A stretch of DNA of 64,000 nt from Locusta migratoria (lineage: Eukaryota > Arthropoda > Insecta > Orthoptera > Acrididae): assembly GCA_026315105.1 (NCBI GenBank), contig CM048744.1, positions 656,955,676 through 657,019,675 on the forward strand. The letters run 5' to 3'. Positions 21,323 to 33,414 of this stretch are shown one piece after another; position 1 is the stretch's first letter; each line of letters opens with the position of its first letter. Under the pieces are notes generated by a model. The model ran no database searches. It had not been told where the DNA came from and worked only from the letters and a program-made list of their open reading frames with translations. The position numbers were made by a program, and so were the translations under genes.

Positions 21323-21849
21323 ATTTCCCCAGACCAGAGACGTACCACCACAAGAAAGATCTAAGAACTGCTCAATGCATGACGTCCACACAATCCTATC
21401 GAAGGAAAACATCCAAATAAACAATGGAAACACGTCTGGAAGAATATTTCAAACGCCAAACTACCTACTAGAGTGAGTGCTGTTTGGTATGATGTTGTCA
21501 ACGCAACCATACCATCCCAACGGCGGAAAGGCTTCATAAAATTAACCTCAGAGCCACCCCACTATGCGACAGTTGCCACATTGTCGAGTCGGTTGCGCAC
21601 TTACTTATCTGCGGGGAAAAAATAAGGATATGGAACTGGACACGAGAAAAACTGGCGCTGATGACAAGAACAAGTGAGTCCACAATATCCGTGAATGATA
21701 TACTTCCTGGAGCAAAAAATAACAGTTATGCCTGGCTCATGGGACACTTTGTGTTCTACGCAATAAGATTCACATCACTTGCTCTTGACGACTTTATATT
21801 CTATACAGTAATTTACACACAACAGAAGATAAAAACAAGAAGAAAATGA
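21323..21849 (+). pseudogene. LINE ORF2 C-terminal Cys/His region
   Basis: Shifted frames carry the end of ORF2, including CDSCHIVESVAHLLICG (C-x2-C-x7-H-x4-C; near 21566-21620) and a hydrophobic end in 21661-21849. This is the same C-terminal finger as in the relic at 52785-53680. A 3' UTR-like stretch follows to about 22060, without an obvious poly(A). Confidence 0.68.
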
Positions 21850-22060
21850 TAAATTTTGGTGTGTGAGTCCACCTACCATGTTCCAAACAAACGCACAGAT
21901 AAAGTCTATAACGCCACATCAATGTATTTTTGTCTCCAAGGCCATCAAGAACAATGTTCACAAGGGTACACCTCCTAGTTCGTTTTGTGTTTCATTAAAA
22001 CGAATAAACAACTTCCTTGACAGTTACAGAACAAGTAACGACTATTTGTTTGGTGCTTGA

Positions 22061-22948
22061 TTTCTGGTACTATTGATCATTTGCAAACCTTCGTACTTCA
22101 TGTATTAGTTATCAGGCGTCCTTTCAAAGAAATGTCATTGATCTCCGGAATTCTTCAAAACATAAATACTGGTATTTATAAGGTGTAACACATACATTTT
22201 CGTATCTACAAAAGCTGCTTTAAAGAGTAAATCATGTAATAAAAAAAATATCAAAACTAGTTTCATTCTTCCCAGACCACAAGCTAGAACAATTATATAA
22301 ATTATCGGTTATTTCTGCTTATAAAACACGACATATCGTTCATTGTAAAACACCAACTTCTGACGACGTTACGCAAATACAAGGAAGTGCGTAAAAAAAA
22401 TCATTAACTTGAACCAGAGCGTAAATTACCAGAATAAATGTCTGATCATTAGAAACCTTTGTGACTTCCAAAAACCGTCTAACATAGTTTTAACCTTTTA
22501 CTGAACTTTTCCTCGTTTGCATTCTTAACGTCAAATATTTAACACATTAAGTCATTTGTAAGATAATCAAGAGTTTTAATATGTTTTAGAAATGGAAGTT
22601 TGATTCTTTAACGAACTGAAGATTACTGATTTTACATTAAAGACAGCTCTTAAGAGAGAACGAGCAGTAAGGATTTGCTTATCGCCTCCATTTAAATTAG
22701 GAAATTAACCTCTTCCTCGTCGCAGCAACTCATCACAGAACTGTAACTGGCCGCCGGAAATCGGGGCGGGAGTTAAAGCTGGGTACAGCACTAGCTTGAA
22801 TGAAACGGAATGTAACATAACCCGCATGTTTCGTAATTTGAAATTTTTCGTGTCGGAACTATTTCATAACACAGCACGATTTTTTTGCGGGTAACCATGA
22901 CACTTAAAAGGTGACCACATAAAACGTGACATCACGCAAAATACAGTC
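22061..22948. other. No feature recognised
   Basis: AT-rich DNA between the LINE and a SINE. No frames with domains. Confidence 0.4.
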
Positions 22949-23240
22949 GGGCCCGGTTGTCTTGGGGTAAAGTGCTCGACTGGAAACAGAAGGGTCGCTG
23001 GTTCGAAACCCGGTCGGACCTCGGATTTTTTCAGCCTGCACTTTAACCCATCCTTCAGCTCTCATTGATGTGAAGAGTCGCCAGAAATGACACGGGGTTC
23101 GGATTCCCCGTTAAGCTGTAGGTGCCCTTTGCCCGGTTGGATAACTGGGGTAGGCTAGGGACGCGCAAGTCGCCGAAGTGGCGTTCATTCGAAAGACTTG
23201 CATCAGACCAATGAGCCACACGAAACTATTATTATTATTA
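22949..23240 (+). mobile_element. Third tRNA-derived SINE family (GCCCGGTTGTCTTGGGG type)
   Basis: The tRNA-like head GGGCCCGGTTGTCTTGGGGT has B box GGTTCGAAACCC. The long body (CTCTCATTGATGTGAAGAGT, CGCCGAAGTGGCGTTCATTC) ends in an (ATT)n tail at 23229-23239. Longer than the other SINEs and carries its own microsatellite tail. Confidence 0.85.
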
Positions 23241-24774
23241 CGCAAAATGTAAAAATTAAAATGTATAATTTAATTAGGTTTGTTAGTTTTAATCAATAAT
23301 TGTAATTTTGTTATGAAACTGATTCGGGTTTTATATTTGTTCGTAGAAAGAAGACTTTCACGTAAGGATGACATTACTTCTCTTAAACATTTCAGGCTGT
23401 AAGTTCGTAGTACATGATACTGTACAGATCCTGATGATTGTCCCCAAACTGCGCTGAGTATCTTCAGGGGTGGCGCTCCTCCATTGATTCTTGCCGATTG
23501 ACGTTTTGGATGTCTGACAGCGACATGTACTACACAGTAGAAAACGCGCACGCTTGGAATGAGGCCCCGTTTCTCTTCAAAAACAGAGGGACAATTAATG
23601 TATACCTCACCTTTTGATTAATAGTCACTATCGATATTTCTGATGTTGATCGTCTTTGGTTGTGTGGACTCTGTAGTTAATTGTACTGGGTGTGTTATCT
23701 GCCTTGTTTACCCTTTGCAAATCGATGTATTAAATTCGTTTACACACTGCTTCCTTGCTTCCTTGCTGTTGGACCTTGAGAATGGCAGGGTGTGGCCCGG
23801 CAGCATACCCGGAAGTTGTTTGAACGAGTATTAATTTTCCTCCGCACATCTATATTTGAAGTATTGAATGTATAAATAGGACTAACATGCGTACGTACCT
23901 CCTCACTTGCTATTGGTGGATACTAGTCCGAGTCATAATCAATCTGAGACTTGAATATTCTTGTTTTCTTCAGCAGAATACACACAGACTGAAGAACGTA
24001 AGCATTATAGGTGTCTTTATTTCCGGGGAACATTATCACTTAGAATATATCAACTCATCAATGATTTTATGTAGTTTTAATATCTTCAGAAAATGATTAC
24101 CACCATTAAACAAGTGTCTAAACTTTCTATTTATGATGCACATCGATGTGCTTAAAAATGACAGGCGTAATACGCACACCAGGCGCTCCTATCGACTCTC
24201 ATATAAATCAGCCCTTGTAAGTGTAAAGAAACTCTCAGTTCATTAATGTTATGGTATAAGGTTCGCAATGCTCACTGTTGTCTACATTAACACACCATTA
24301 TATAAGAAAGTAATTCCAACATCTAACAAGTGCGTCTGATGCCTCAAGTTTTGATCTGATTGTTTTAAATTCACCCAGAGCAAGCTTAAACTAGTGCAAG
24401 GAGAGGATTGGCGTAGTAAATCTATTTCCAGCACGCCTTTATCTACCAGTGCCTTATCTGCATAGAGTCCTACAGACTATTGTGGTGGAAACAGGTTGTC
24501 GCAACCAAAACTAAAGAGAACCGCATATAAGAGGAACCGAGTTCCATTATGTTACATCAGACTTGCTAGTTATTTCTTTAACCAGTCTGGATATGCAACG
24601 TACAAAAAATATACCACATACACTATCCGATTATCGTTTATCCACATTACTTCAGCCACTGAGTGAAGTGGCCCAGTGTTAGCTCAATGGACTCGATGTC
24701 GACGAAAGATAAAGCCTAACCTTCTTGTCCATCACCTCAATAATCAATCAATATTATCACTTCACTTCTTTCTA
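23241..24774. other. No gene supported
   Basis: AT-rich, with only short frames. Nothing recognisable on either strand. Confidence 0.4.
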
Positions 24775-24971
24775 GCCGCGGTGGAGTAGCCGAGCGGTCT
24801 AAAGCGTCTCGCTCCAGAGCGCGCGGTTGCTCGCCGTGGAGGTTCGAGTCCTTCCTGGGGCATGGGTGTGTGTGTTGTCCTTAGGTTAGTTTACCTAGGT
24901 TTAAGTAGTTTGTAAGCTACGGACTGATGACCACGCAGGTTGGTCCGATAGATTTACAAACATTTGAACAT
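24775..24971 (+). mobile_element. tRNA-derived SINE
   Basis: Main-family tail (ACATTTGAACATGTGAAC) with head GCCGCGGTGGAGTAGCCGAG and B box GGTTCGAGTCC. A subtype with an intact GCGGTCTAAAGCG segment close to a tRNA-Leu/Ser-like sequence. Confidence 0.9.
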
Positions 24972-25342
24972 GTGAACTTCTTTCTATTGATTTGGAACTC
25001 CTGTAATAATCCGCCTCAAAAGGGGTGTGCGCGTGTAAACAATAAATGCTCCTCTGAGTTGTGTGAGAATGCGTGTAATCTCCAAAGAAAACTTGATAAT
25101 GTACAGCTCCACTATATTACCTCCTTAAAACCGCATGCAAGGTATCTGGAATGAAATAAGTAAGTTACAAACAACGGACGAGAGTATTTTCCATCAAAGG
25201 AAGAAAAGATGTGAAACTTCTATTACGCCGCGGCGGAGTGGTATGTATGCTCTGAATTGGTGGAATATTAGATAGAGTGTGACGTGGAACACTGAAAATG
25301 TAGAGCGAAATCTCTCCATGTTATCGTAAGTTATCCATAGAG
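24972..25342. other. No feature recognised
   Basis: 370 bp between two SINEs; nothing identified. Confidence 0.4.
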
Positions 25343-25536
25343 GGCCGCGGAGTGGCCGAGCATTGAGGCGCTATGCTGCGATGCGCGAGACCGTTCCCCG
25401 TTGGGGGTTCGAATCCCCCCCCCCATCAGGCATGGATGTTTGTCTCATCTTTAGTAAAAGGTAGTTTATAAGTAGTTTGTTACTTTAGGGACTGATGACC
25501 AGTTAAGTCCCATAAGCTTAATTAATATTTTGAACT
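25343..25536 (+). mobile_element. tRNA-derived SINE with C-rich B-box expansion
   Basis: Head GGCCGCGGAGTGGCCGAGCA, then GATGCGCGAGACCG and GGGTTCGAATCCC followed by an extra run of C. Same subtype as the SINE at 11901. The tail lacks the usual CCCCGT block after TGATGACC. Confidence 0.87.
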
Positions 25537-27000
25537 TCTACTACCTGTTTCTTGTATCGCAACCCCCGTTCCAGTGATTCGGTTATTATAAATCACCTAA
25601 CTCTATGTCCGCAGGGTGGGCTATAAAATACTGTCGCGTGAGCTGTCCTAAAACAACTACAGATCTTGCTGTATAATGAAAATGTTTTCAGCTAACAAAA
25701 GCGGATTGTTATGGTGAAACATCCTGTCTTATTCACAATCCTTACTTTAATGTAATACTAACATAGCTGAATTTCTTTCTCAAATATAAGAATCCTGTAA
25801 ATGCACATATCTTTCGACTTCTGTGAATTTCGGCAAAGGACATAATGGTAAAACAACACTTGTATAATGCATCTCTTCTGGAGATATTACCGACATACCG
25901 TAGCTGTTGACTCTCTCATTTGAAAGCTACTTTTGAACGCTGAATACTGTTTGGTCGAGAGGTGACTGTATAACTGACCACCAACATCTCGAACTCCTTA
26001 GCAAAAATGGTGAACTCAAATATTCCCACTGTACCAGTTTCATTCAGACTATTATCTACATCTCTCCTAGTTTCCGGAATGTAAGCAAGCCATCAAGGAA
26101 ATCAGGCCACTATGTGTGTAACACAGAGTTTTTGTATGTGCTGAAACTGTGTGCTGTTGTAGGAGACGATTGCAGCCCCCAGTGTAATAATTGTGTGACA
26201 ATAGTGTTGCCAAAAAGAATAACAATGAGGTAGGTGTGCAGTTGGTTGACTAAAAATTGATTTCCATAATTCGGTAGATGGAAGTTGAGGATATTCATTC
26301 TCAAAGCTTATTTTCGAAAAATAATCATAAAAATTAATTGACCACTGTTCCGAATAACTCCTTTGAAGCATATTGTCGATTTCATGTTGATTATGGCTAC
26401 TTTAATTATAATACAGTCATCTACAATTCTACTGGTAGAAATAATCCAGTTTCTATATAAAATATATATTCTTAACATGACCTCAAATAATGAATATGAT
26501 AAAATGTTTGGTAGAATGTACTAACAAACAGTATAAGACTATTAGTAAAGGTGATGTTTTAGGCAAAAATACATGTAGATTTTCTGGTATCACAAGCTTC
26601 CCATTTTGAAAATGTGTTTTAACATAACAGTACAATAATGAACACAGTCCCACAGAAATCGAGGGGAAACGTTTGCTATGAAGGATTCTTTCGCACACAG
26701 CAGTACGATGTGTATGACATCGTATTGCCTGCTTCCTGATTGAGGCTACAAAGCTGATGATCTTATTCACCTCTTTGCTCTAGAGTGAATAACACAGTAG
26801 CATTTGTTATATCTCTGTAGAACAACCACATGCGATTTATGAATGCTGTCAACTGATCATTAATATTTTCTGTAGTTTCACTATCATAGATGTTTTATTG
26901 ATTTTGACGTAGTATTTACTTTTGAATGTGGTATAAAAATAAACTACTGTAACATTGCTATAACTATCTCATATTGCTGCAGTCAATCTTTCTTTGAGAA
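25537..27000. other. No gene supported
   Basis: AT-rich DNA. Short frames on the minus strand (26102-26371, 26483-26770) have no recognisable domain. Confidence 0.4.
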
Positions 27001-28200
27001 TAGATGATGTACCACTTTAATGAAATATGCAATACATGTAATGGTAATAACATTTTATTTGGTTAAATGAAAACTAATTGGGAACCAGTATTAAGAATTC
27101 AAGAGAATAATTGAAAAAATAGTAATATTAAACATGGGAAGCTGTTTCTGAATTTTATTAGAAGTGCAATAACAGGAGCAAGTGCATGTGAAAGAACAAC
27201 ATTAATGTTTGAAAAATATATGTTAGCTCTATCAGGTCAAATTAGAACAAAGTAAAACATCTGAATATTTCTTCTTAGTTAAAATAAATATCAATACCAA
27301 GACTATTTAAAATGTTTAAAATTTAAATATGAAAATAGTAAGATTGACAGTTTTCAATGAAATAGCAGAAATGAGAAGATTACTAGTTTAACTGAAAATA
27401 ATGAAATTATACCATTGTATCAATGTGTAAATAGTTCACCTGTATTGTTTGATGATTCCATTCAAGAAAATCTGGATGTCGTTGAAAAATGTTGGATTGG
27501 TTGGTTTGTATTTTTTAAAATAGCCATAACTATGTAGCTTACTGAAGGGAAATACAGATGTCAAACAAAATATTTCATATAATAATAAAAATTCTTTATA
27601 TTTTTGGTTCCATTAAATGAACATTGTGAAATATGGTGTTGCATATTGGACCATGATGGAATTATATTTTAAGATGTAATTGAATTTAAAGACACTCTCC
27701 ATTTTATAATAAAACATGGAAGATTTGAAAAATGATCAAAATTTTATTAATTGTTCATGGAATAGTAAACAAATGCTAAATGAGATCTGGATACATTTGG
27801 TTGCTATTTTTCATAAGTGTAAAAGTAGAAAGCATTACTTATCATTTTTTATATATCTGCCATTACTGGTACAAGGAAAATCTTTCTATTCAATGTAATA
27901 AATCATATGCGTTGTAAAAGAAGCCTGTAGAACAAATACTATTAATTTTTATATCATCACAAAGATAAAGTTAAATGTTAACAGCAAACATTAAAAATAT
28001 TGTGTTAATGTTTCTTAACCATATAAGATGTTCACAATTTGTGACCCAGTAAAAAGTGTAAGAAAAATACCCACAAAGAATTTAAGAAAACAATCCAAGT
28101 TGGTTTGATAAGGTTCCTGGTATGTGTGACTATACGTTAAATGAATGAAAATATACAAAATTCATTGAAGAAGTATGAAATAGGGGTAAAAATTTTCCAA

Positions 28201-28247
28201 GTGAGGAATAAAGGAGGGTGAGAAGTGAGAAATAAAGGAGGGTTATG
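28201..28247 (+). repeat. 24-bp tandem duplication
   Basis: GTGAGGAATAAAGGAGGGTG(AGAA) is followed immediately by GTGAGAAATAAAGGAGGGTT; two units, one or two mismatches. Confidence 0.85.
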
Positions 28248-28329
28248 CTAGAAACATGAATATAATCAAAATAATCTTTGAATATATCAACCACATTCAA
28301 GACACTATTTTTGGCTTGACACATTTTAA

Positions 28330-28430
28330 TATGTTGGTACATTGCCAGTCATAAATGATGGAGATAAATTACTGATGGATGGAAAGAAATATAAAGGTAC
28401 ATATCTTTTACCTAAAAACAAATTATTACT
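28330..28430 (+). pseudogene. Possible Polinton/adintovirus-like uncharacterised gene fragment
   Basis: The plus-strand frame reads YVGTLPVINDGDKLLMDGKK, followed by YKGT. I recall a pattern Y-x-G-x-x-P-x...D-x-D-x-(L/I)-x-x-D-G-K-x-Y-x-G-T in unnamed proteins of Polinton/Maverick-type elements in arthropods and cnidarians. The usual G-L-W-E-L continuation is not visible. About 25 residues only; the resemblance is from memory and untested. Confidence 0.3.
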
Positions 28431-28750
28431 ATAGGTGATAGTGTCACAGAATTTAATACATTTATCAAAATTATACCGATATATTATCATACCCAGGAGA
28501 ATTATATTCTGATATTAATTCAGACATAATAAATCACTGGTAAGCTCGTCACTGCATTTATGCACATATAAGTGTACTGTGGGACTGCACAACTGACTGT
28601 AGAAAGAAAGTAGGGAGATTAGGGTTTAACATATTGTCAGCATCGTACTCATTAGAGATGGAACTGGCCACAGGGAATTTAGACCTACTAAAAGTTGTGT
28701 CCCACGAGATATACAATTTATGGATGATAGTTGTGATGTAACAAAATAAT

Positions 28751-30300
28751 ATGTAGTCAATGTATCACACAATTATTCCAATTCTGGGATATGAAGGGAA
28801 GGCAGAGCAACCCTCGTGCAAGGAGGGAAAGTGAGTGACTTCCATTGAGGAGAAGGAGGCGAGTGATCAAATACTTGGGTTGGCCCGAGGAACCGCTAAA
28901 CACCCTGGTGGACAATGGCGGAATGCCGAAAATGGGTAAACCCATGATGCTAAGGGACTTGAGACGACATGCACGTTCTGGCGGACACTTAAAAAGATTT
29001 GCACTATTATAACTTGTAAGTAAATAAAAACGCAGTGTTTTGTTCCCTTTAATTCTGAAGGCATCTACAATGTAAGAAAACTAAGGCGCATCTCATGAAC
29101 TAACAATATTTCTAATATCTTCAGAACTACGAAAGTTAACGTTCACGATATCTGAATAAGCAAAATTAAAATTACCAACTTTAGATCATGTCATACGATT
29201 TTAACAAATTGTGCCTTAGATGATAGGTTACCTCAGGCTGTCATCTTGAAAGCAACACACTTGTATTTACCTATTTAAGAATTTATTACACTTCTCATGT
29301 CAATTTATTTTGGAAATACAGTCAGATCATCGTATCCTCCACAGAAACGCAGCAATTCCAAGCAGCTTGTCCACACGTTCTTGTAACTACTAATCGAGTA
29401 TGTAGAATGTACAGTCAAGCTCACGAATGCTGGCATGTTTATGTTTTATTTCGTACGTCATTTCAACCGCTGATAAATAGTGACAACATGACTGAATGTT
29501 TATAACTTTTCTATTTAATATTGTTGTAAAGTTCGGTTGGTATGAAAGTGGTTAAAGTAAGAAAAAGTCTTAGATGTTAAGAACTCTGCTACTTTTCTAA
29601 TGGACGGCTTGGGAAGGAAATTGCTGTGGACAAGTAAAATACTTGTAGGTTGTTGAAACACCTGTTAGAAAGCACATTTGTGAGGATCCACACTTGTGAG
29701 AAGCAGGTAGTCTACAGAAACACCAAAAATATTTTACCTGTCCAGCAGTTGTTTGGTAAATAGGGGACAAGGAACTATAAAATACATTTCTTCCTGCTAA
29801 GATCTTGTGATATAGGAGTGATGTATAGATTTGTGAGGAACTAATAGATCGGAGTTTGGAGTGCTAGGACTAATAAGTAGGAATCCTCACTTGGCAATAA
29901 TGATTTTCTAATTCCTCTGAAAAACACGAATACTCTTTCATACGGTCCTATATTGCAATCTACAAGCTGGAAAAATACACTTCATCTTTAAAAAACATTC
30001 GTCCAGAAAAGTCGGATGTTGTAATGGTCTAGTTGTTTTCCACTCACAATGATGCGCTACTGTGGTTATTTCGTATTTCCGTGTAAAGGTAAAGATTTTA
30101 CTGAATCTAAGCTTATTTCGCTTTCATGTTTACTTTCCTTTTGCGCTTACAAAATCACTTTGCAATTAATTTCCAGTTATAAATATATAAACACAGCAAA
30201 CTTTGATTGAAATTGTGGTATTTTCAGGTGGGGTTGCAACATTTGTACGGAGTGATTAACTTTTCGACACGTTTAACCAACTTTATGTTACCTTCATTCA
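28751..30300. other. No gene supported
   Basis: Unassigned sequence; a few short minus frames without domains. No repeat landmarks. Confidence 0.4.
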
Positions 30301-30779
30301 ATTGAGTTCATTTACAACATCACCACTGGTTATGACGAGTATTAAGCAATTTTTGGGTTGACATCAGCTTCAAGAGTTTTTGCATTTTTTTATGGTGGCC
30401 ACACCCTGCTTAAGTAACCCGTGTTAATTTAGGCAAGTATTTGACCCATTTCCGAAAAAAAAAAAACTATTTGATTCAGAACCTTAATATTTTTACTGTA
30501 TGTTATGTGATGCTAATAGACAACTCTACTAAAATCTACTTTATCCATTTTATAATTCTTAATAAATACTTTTATAAATTTATTAACAAAAATATTAAGT
30601 TTTTTTTCAGAAAATAGTAATGAATGTAGTACCAGAGGTGGCTTTTTATGTTATGCAGAGTCTCTGAAAATTTCATTCATTTATCTACAATAGTTTGTGT
30701 TATAATGGGGCATATGTACTGAAAATTTTATTTTGCAGGAAAGACTTTAAAGAAAAAACTTTTGAAATTCGTTACTTAC
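30301..30779 (-). other. Probable non-coding tail of the downstream relic
   Basis: Read on the minus strand, the DNA after the relic at 30780-31290 is AT-rich with TTTCATTCATTTATCTACA and poly-A/T runs. This looks like the 3' tail of the same dispersed element; its end is not defined. Confidence 0.3.
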
Positions 30780-31290
30780 AGTAAATAAAAACTGTCCTGC
30801 AGGCGTTTTCATCTTCCTTGATGTTTGTCTTGCTTTCTTGGTCATATTAGATGCAGATCTGTCTGCATCGGCTATTCTTATTTTATCGCACTGTTGCAGT
30901 CCAGTGATCATATTTTCACCAAGATTAATTCCCAGCTTTTTGAGTACCCAACACTATCCAATATTACCACTACTGAATCTAATAACAGCATCATGAACTC
31001 CTAGTTTCGTTGTATGCATGCCTACAAACACGGTTTTAGGAAGGAGGTTCCAAATTATGCAGTCGAAACATTCATTTGGATTCTGTGTCTGCCCATGCAG
31101 TCATTTCCTTAGAAGGCCAGAATGAGCCAAGTCTCCGAAGGTAGATTTAATTGCTGTAATAACTGCAGCAGAAAGAGAATGCTGGTGAGAATAGGATTCT
31201 CCAGTTGCGTTGTAGACGCAGTGCATTACATGTCTTATAATCAGTAGAGGAATTTTCTTTATTTCTCCTAATTGCCTGCCCATAGTGTAC
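30780..31290 (-). pseudogene. Dispersed transposase-like relic with HGxTQNPNExF motif
   Basis: The minus-strand frame reads MGRQLGEIKKIPLLIIRHVM, then HQHSLSAAVITAIKSTFGDL and AHSGLLRK. After a stop it continues LHGQTQNPNECFDCIIWN, LLPKTVFVGMHTTKLGV and HDAVIRFSSGNIG. I recognise K-C-L-H-G-x-T-Q-N-x-N-E as the C-terminal hallmark of a dispersed insect protein family, probably Mutator-like transposase derivatives. In-frame stops (LLRK*, GNIG*) make it a pseudogene. Confidence 0.6.
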
Positions 31291-31772
31291 CTTCAAACGT
31301 AAGTAAAACAACTACGTGCAATCACACTTTAACAAAACTTATCGCGTGTTTGAAAGCGTGTTGTTTACAAATAGCAGAAACAAAAGAATACTGACCGTTG
31401 CATTCCAAGGTTAGCCAACACACTCAGAAGTTAATAAATCCATAACGTGCAGTGTAGGGGATATAAAGATTTAAAATATATGCAGAAAAGTGGGTGACAG
31501 AAAAGTGGGCGTGACACATAAACACATGTGGTAGGAAAATGCTCTTTAAATGTTCGACAAAAATTTTCAGCAAAACCCTTTTCGGAGTACTTAAATCGTT
31601 AATCTATCGAAATATGTTGAAAACCGAAAATCGATTTTTTCGACCTGAATCACGGTGTGGTCCCCTTCATAGTTTAGTCCGTCTCACTTTTTTTTTATTT
31701 TATATTTCTCATCGACATTACATTGTTTTGGTTTTCTGCATCCCTTTGAGGATCTGTCCTCTACGTTTTGTC
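31291..31772. other. No gene supported
   Basis: Contains AAAATCGATTTTTTCGACC, resembling a motif in insect repeat tails, possibly the flank of the neighbouring relic. Nothing else. Confidence 0.3.
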
Positions 31773-33105
31773 TTAGCCTTTGGAAACGTTTTTTTCTGAT
31801 AGGAAATGGTGAATCCAATCGCACAACTGGGGAGATATTCCATAAGCACGCAATTTCATAAGAAGCCGCTTGTGGCGTACAGTGTCAAAAGCCTTCCGGA
31901 AATCCAGAAATATGGAATCGATTTGAGATCCCTTGTCGATGGCACTTAACACTTCATGTGAATAAAGGGCAAGCTGTGTTTCGCAAGAGTGATACTTTCT
32001 GAATTGACTACTGGTTAATAGGTCGTTCTCTTCGAGGTAGTTCATAATATTCGAACAAAGTATATGTTCCAAAATCCTACTGCAAATCGACGTCAATGAG
32101 ATAGGCCTGCAATTCTGGGGGTCACTCCTATTGCCTTTCTTGAATATTGGAGTAATTTGGGCAACTTTACAGTCTTTGGGTACGGATCTTTCACTAAGTG
32201 ATCGGTTGTAAATTATAGCTAAGTACGGAGCTATTGCATCAGCATACTCTGAGAGGAATCTAGTTGGTATACAATCTGGCCCGGAAGATTTATTTTTGTT
32301 TAGTGACTTAAGTTGTTTTGCTACTCCAGGAACATCTACTTCTAAGTTTCGCATGCTGGCAGCTGTTCTTGGACTGAATACTGGAGTGTTCACTTCGTCT
32401 TCTTTGGTGAAAGAATTTCGGAAAGCTGTGTTTAGTAATTCTGCCTTAGCAGCACTGTCGTTGGTAGTATTACCATTGCTATCGCGTAGTGAAGGTATTG
32501 TTTGTGTTTTGCCGCTAGTGTACTTCACATATGACCAGAATTTCTTTGGATTTTCTGCGAGATTACGAGGCAGGATTTTGTTGTGGTAACTACTATAGGT
32601 TTCTCGCATTAAAGTCCGCGCTAGGTTGCGAGTTTCAGTAAAAGATTGCCAGTCTTGTGGATTCTGTGTCTTTTTTAATTTTGCATGCGTTTTTCTTTGT
32701 TTCTGCAACAGTGATCTGACCTGTTTTGTGTACCACGGGGGGTCAGCCCCCTCTTTTATTAATTTATTTGGTATAAATCTCTCAATTGCTACTGATATTA
32801 TGTCTTTGAAAGTAAGCCACAACTGATCTACACTCGCATTTTTAGTTTTGAAAGACTGAAGATTATCACTCAGGAAAGCGTGAAGCGAATTTTCATCTGC
32901 TTTACTGAATACATATATTTTTCGTTTATTTTTGGTGCATTTTGGCATTTCGACATTCAGTCTCGCTACTACAACTCGATGTTCGCTAATCCCTGCATCT
33001 GTTTTGATGCTCTTTACTAGCTCAGGATTATTTGTTGCTAGGAGATCAAGGGTATTTTCGCAACTACTTACTATTCTAGTGGGTTCATGAACTAATGAAG
33101 CGATG
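31773..33105 (-). pseudogene. CR1-like LINE ORF2 with a 391-codon open frame
   Basis: From 33105 down, the frame begins in the endonuclease end (LDLLATNNPELVKSIKTDAG, then ISEHRVVVARL). It enters the open frame 32948-31773: linker (WYTKQVRSLLQKQRKTHAKL; NPKKFWSYVKYTSG), then RT fingers (GPDCIPTRFLSEY; KVAQITPIFKKGNRSD; NCRPISLTSICSRILEHILC) and palm start (IDSIFLDFRKAFDTVRHKRL with the first catalytic D). It stops being LINE-like after WIHHFLS, so the G-V-P-Q-G and F-A-D-D blocks are missing. Truncated at both ends, but unusually free of stops in between. Confidence 0.85.
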
Positions 33106-33414
33106 CCTTTGAGTGTAATTGCACGTCTCCTTTCTCATATATTTCTTGCTGAGCCAAAACTGCACAAAATAGCCTTAAAAGTCTTGAAGGATGTGGTTTC
33201 CGGCGCGCTCACCAGAACACAGGCTAACAGTTATCAAATATTCCCAAAGACAGATTTCTTAGACACGAACCGAGTCGACGAATTTTTCCTTCTAGAAAGA
33301 AAGAAGGCCACAATCGTGAACACGTTCCCACAAATTCAGATTAACGTGAAAAGTATAACTTTAACACCGGTTTCAGAAAACAATCTTATAATAGCCAGGA
33401 AAAGAGCATATTAG
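33103..33414 (+). other. Unrecognised 103-codon open frame
   Basis: MPLSVIARLLSHIFLAEPKL opens a basic/hydrophobic peptide without a motif I recognise. It starts exactly where the LINE relic ends on the other strand, so it may be a chance frame or part of the sequence the LINE landed in. Not called as a gene. Confidence 0.2.

Larger units (their letters stand above)
16345..22060 (+). mobile_element. LINE (RRM-type ORF1 plus APE/RT ORF2), plus copy, nearly full length
   Basis: Contains a GC-rich 5' leader (about 16345-16460), ORF1 (to about 18376), spacer with an AAT microsatellite, endonuclease, linker, RT and a cysteine/histidine C-terminus ending 21849, then a putative 3' UTR to about 22060. 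It is interrupted by the hAT-type element at 17099-17836. It lies head-to-head with the minus copy 1.75 kb away. Frameshifts, a 22-bp duplication and an altered catalytic box show it is dead, though far less decayed than its partner. Confidence 0.78.
27000..28750 (+). other. Strongly AT-rich block with decayed coding-like stretches
   Basis: Composition is markedly AT-richer than the flanks. Several plus-strand stretches read like eroded protein (SSPVLFDDSIQENLDVVEKC near 27436; a 60-codon frame at 27716-27898). I cannot assign them. One segment (see 28330) resembles a protein of Polinton/adintovirus-like elements. It may be an old viral or giant-transposon insertion, or simply AT-rich DNA. 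Confidence 0.35.

Noticed and set aside
23220..23240. CRISPR array or other regularly spaced repeat system
   Set aside because: No short identical repeats with uniform unique spacers anywhere; repeats seen are SINEs, microsatellites and tandem duplications of eukaryotic type.
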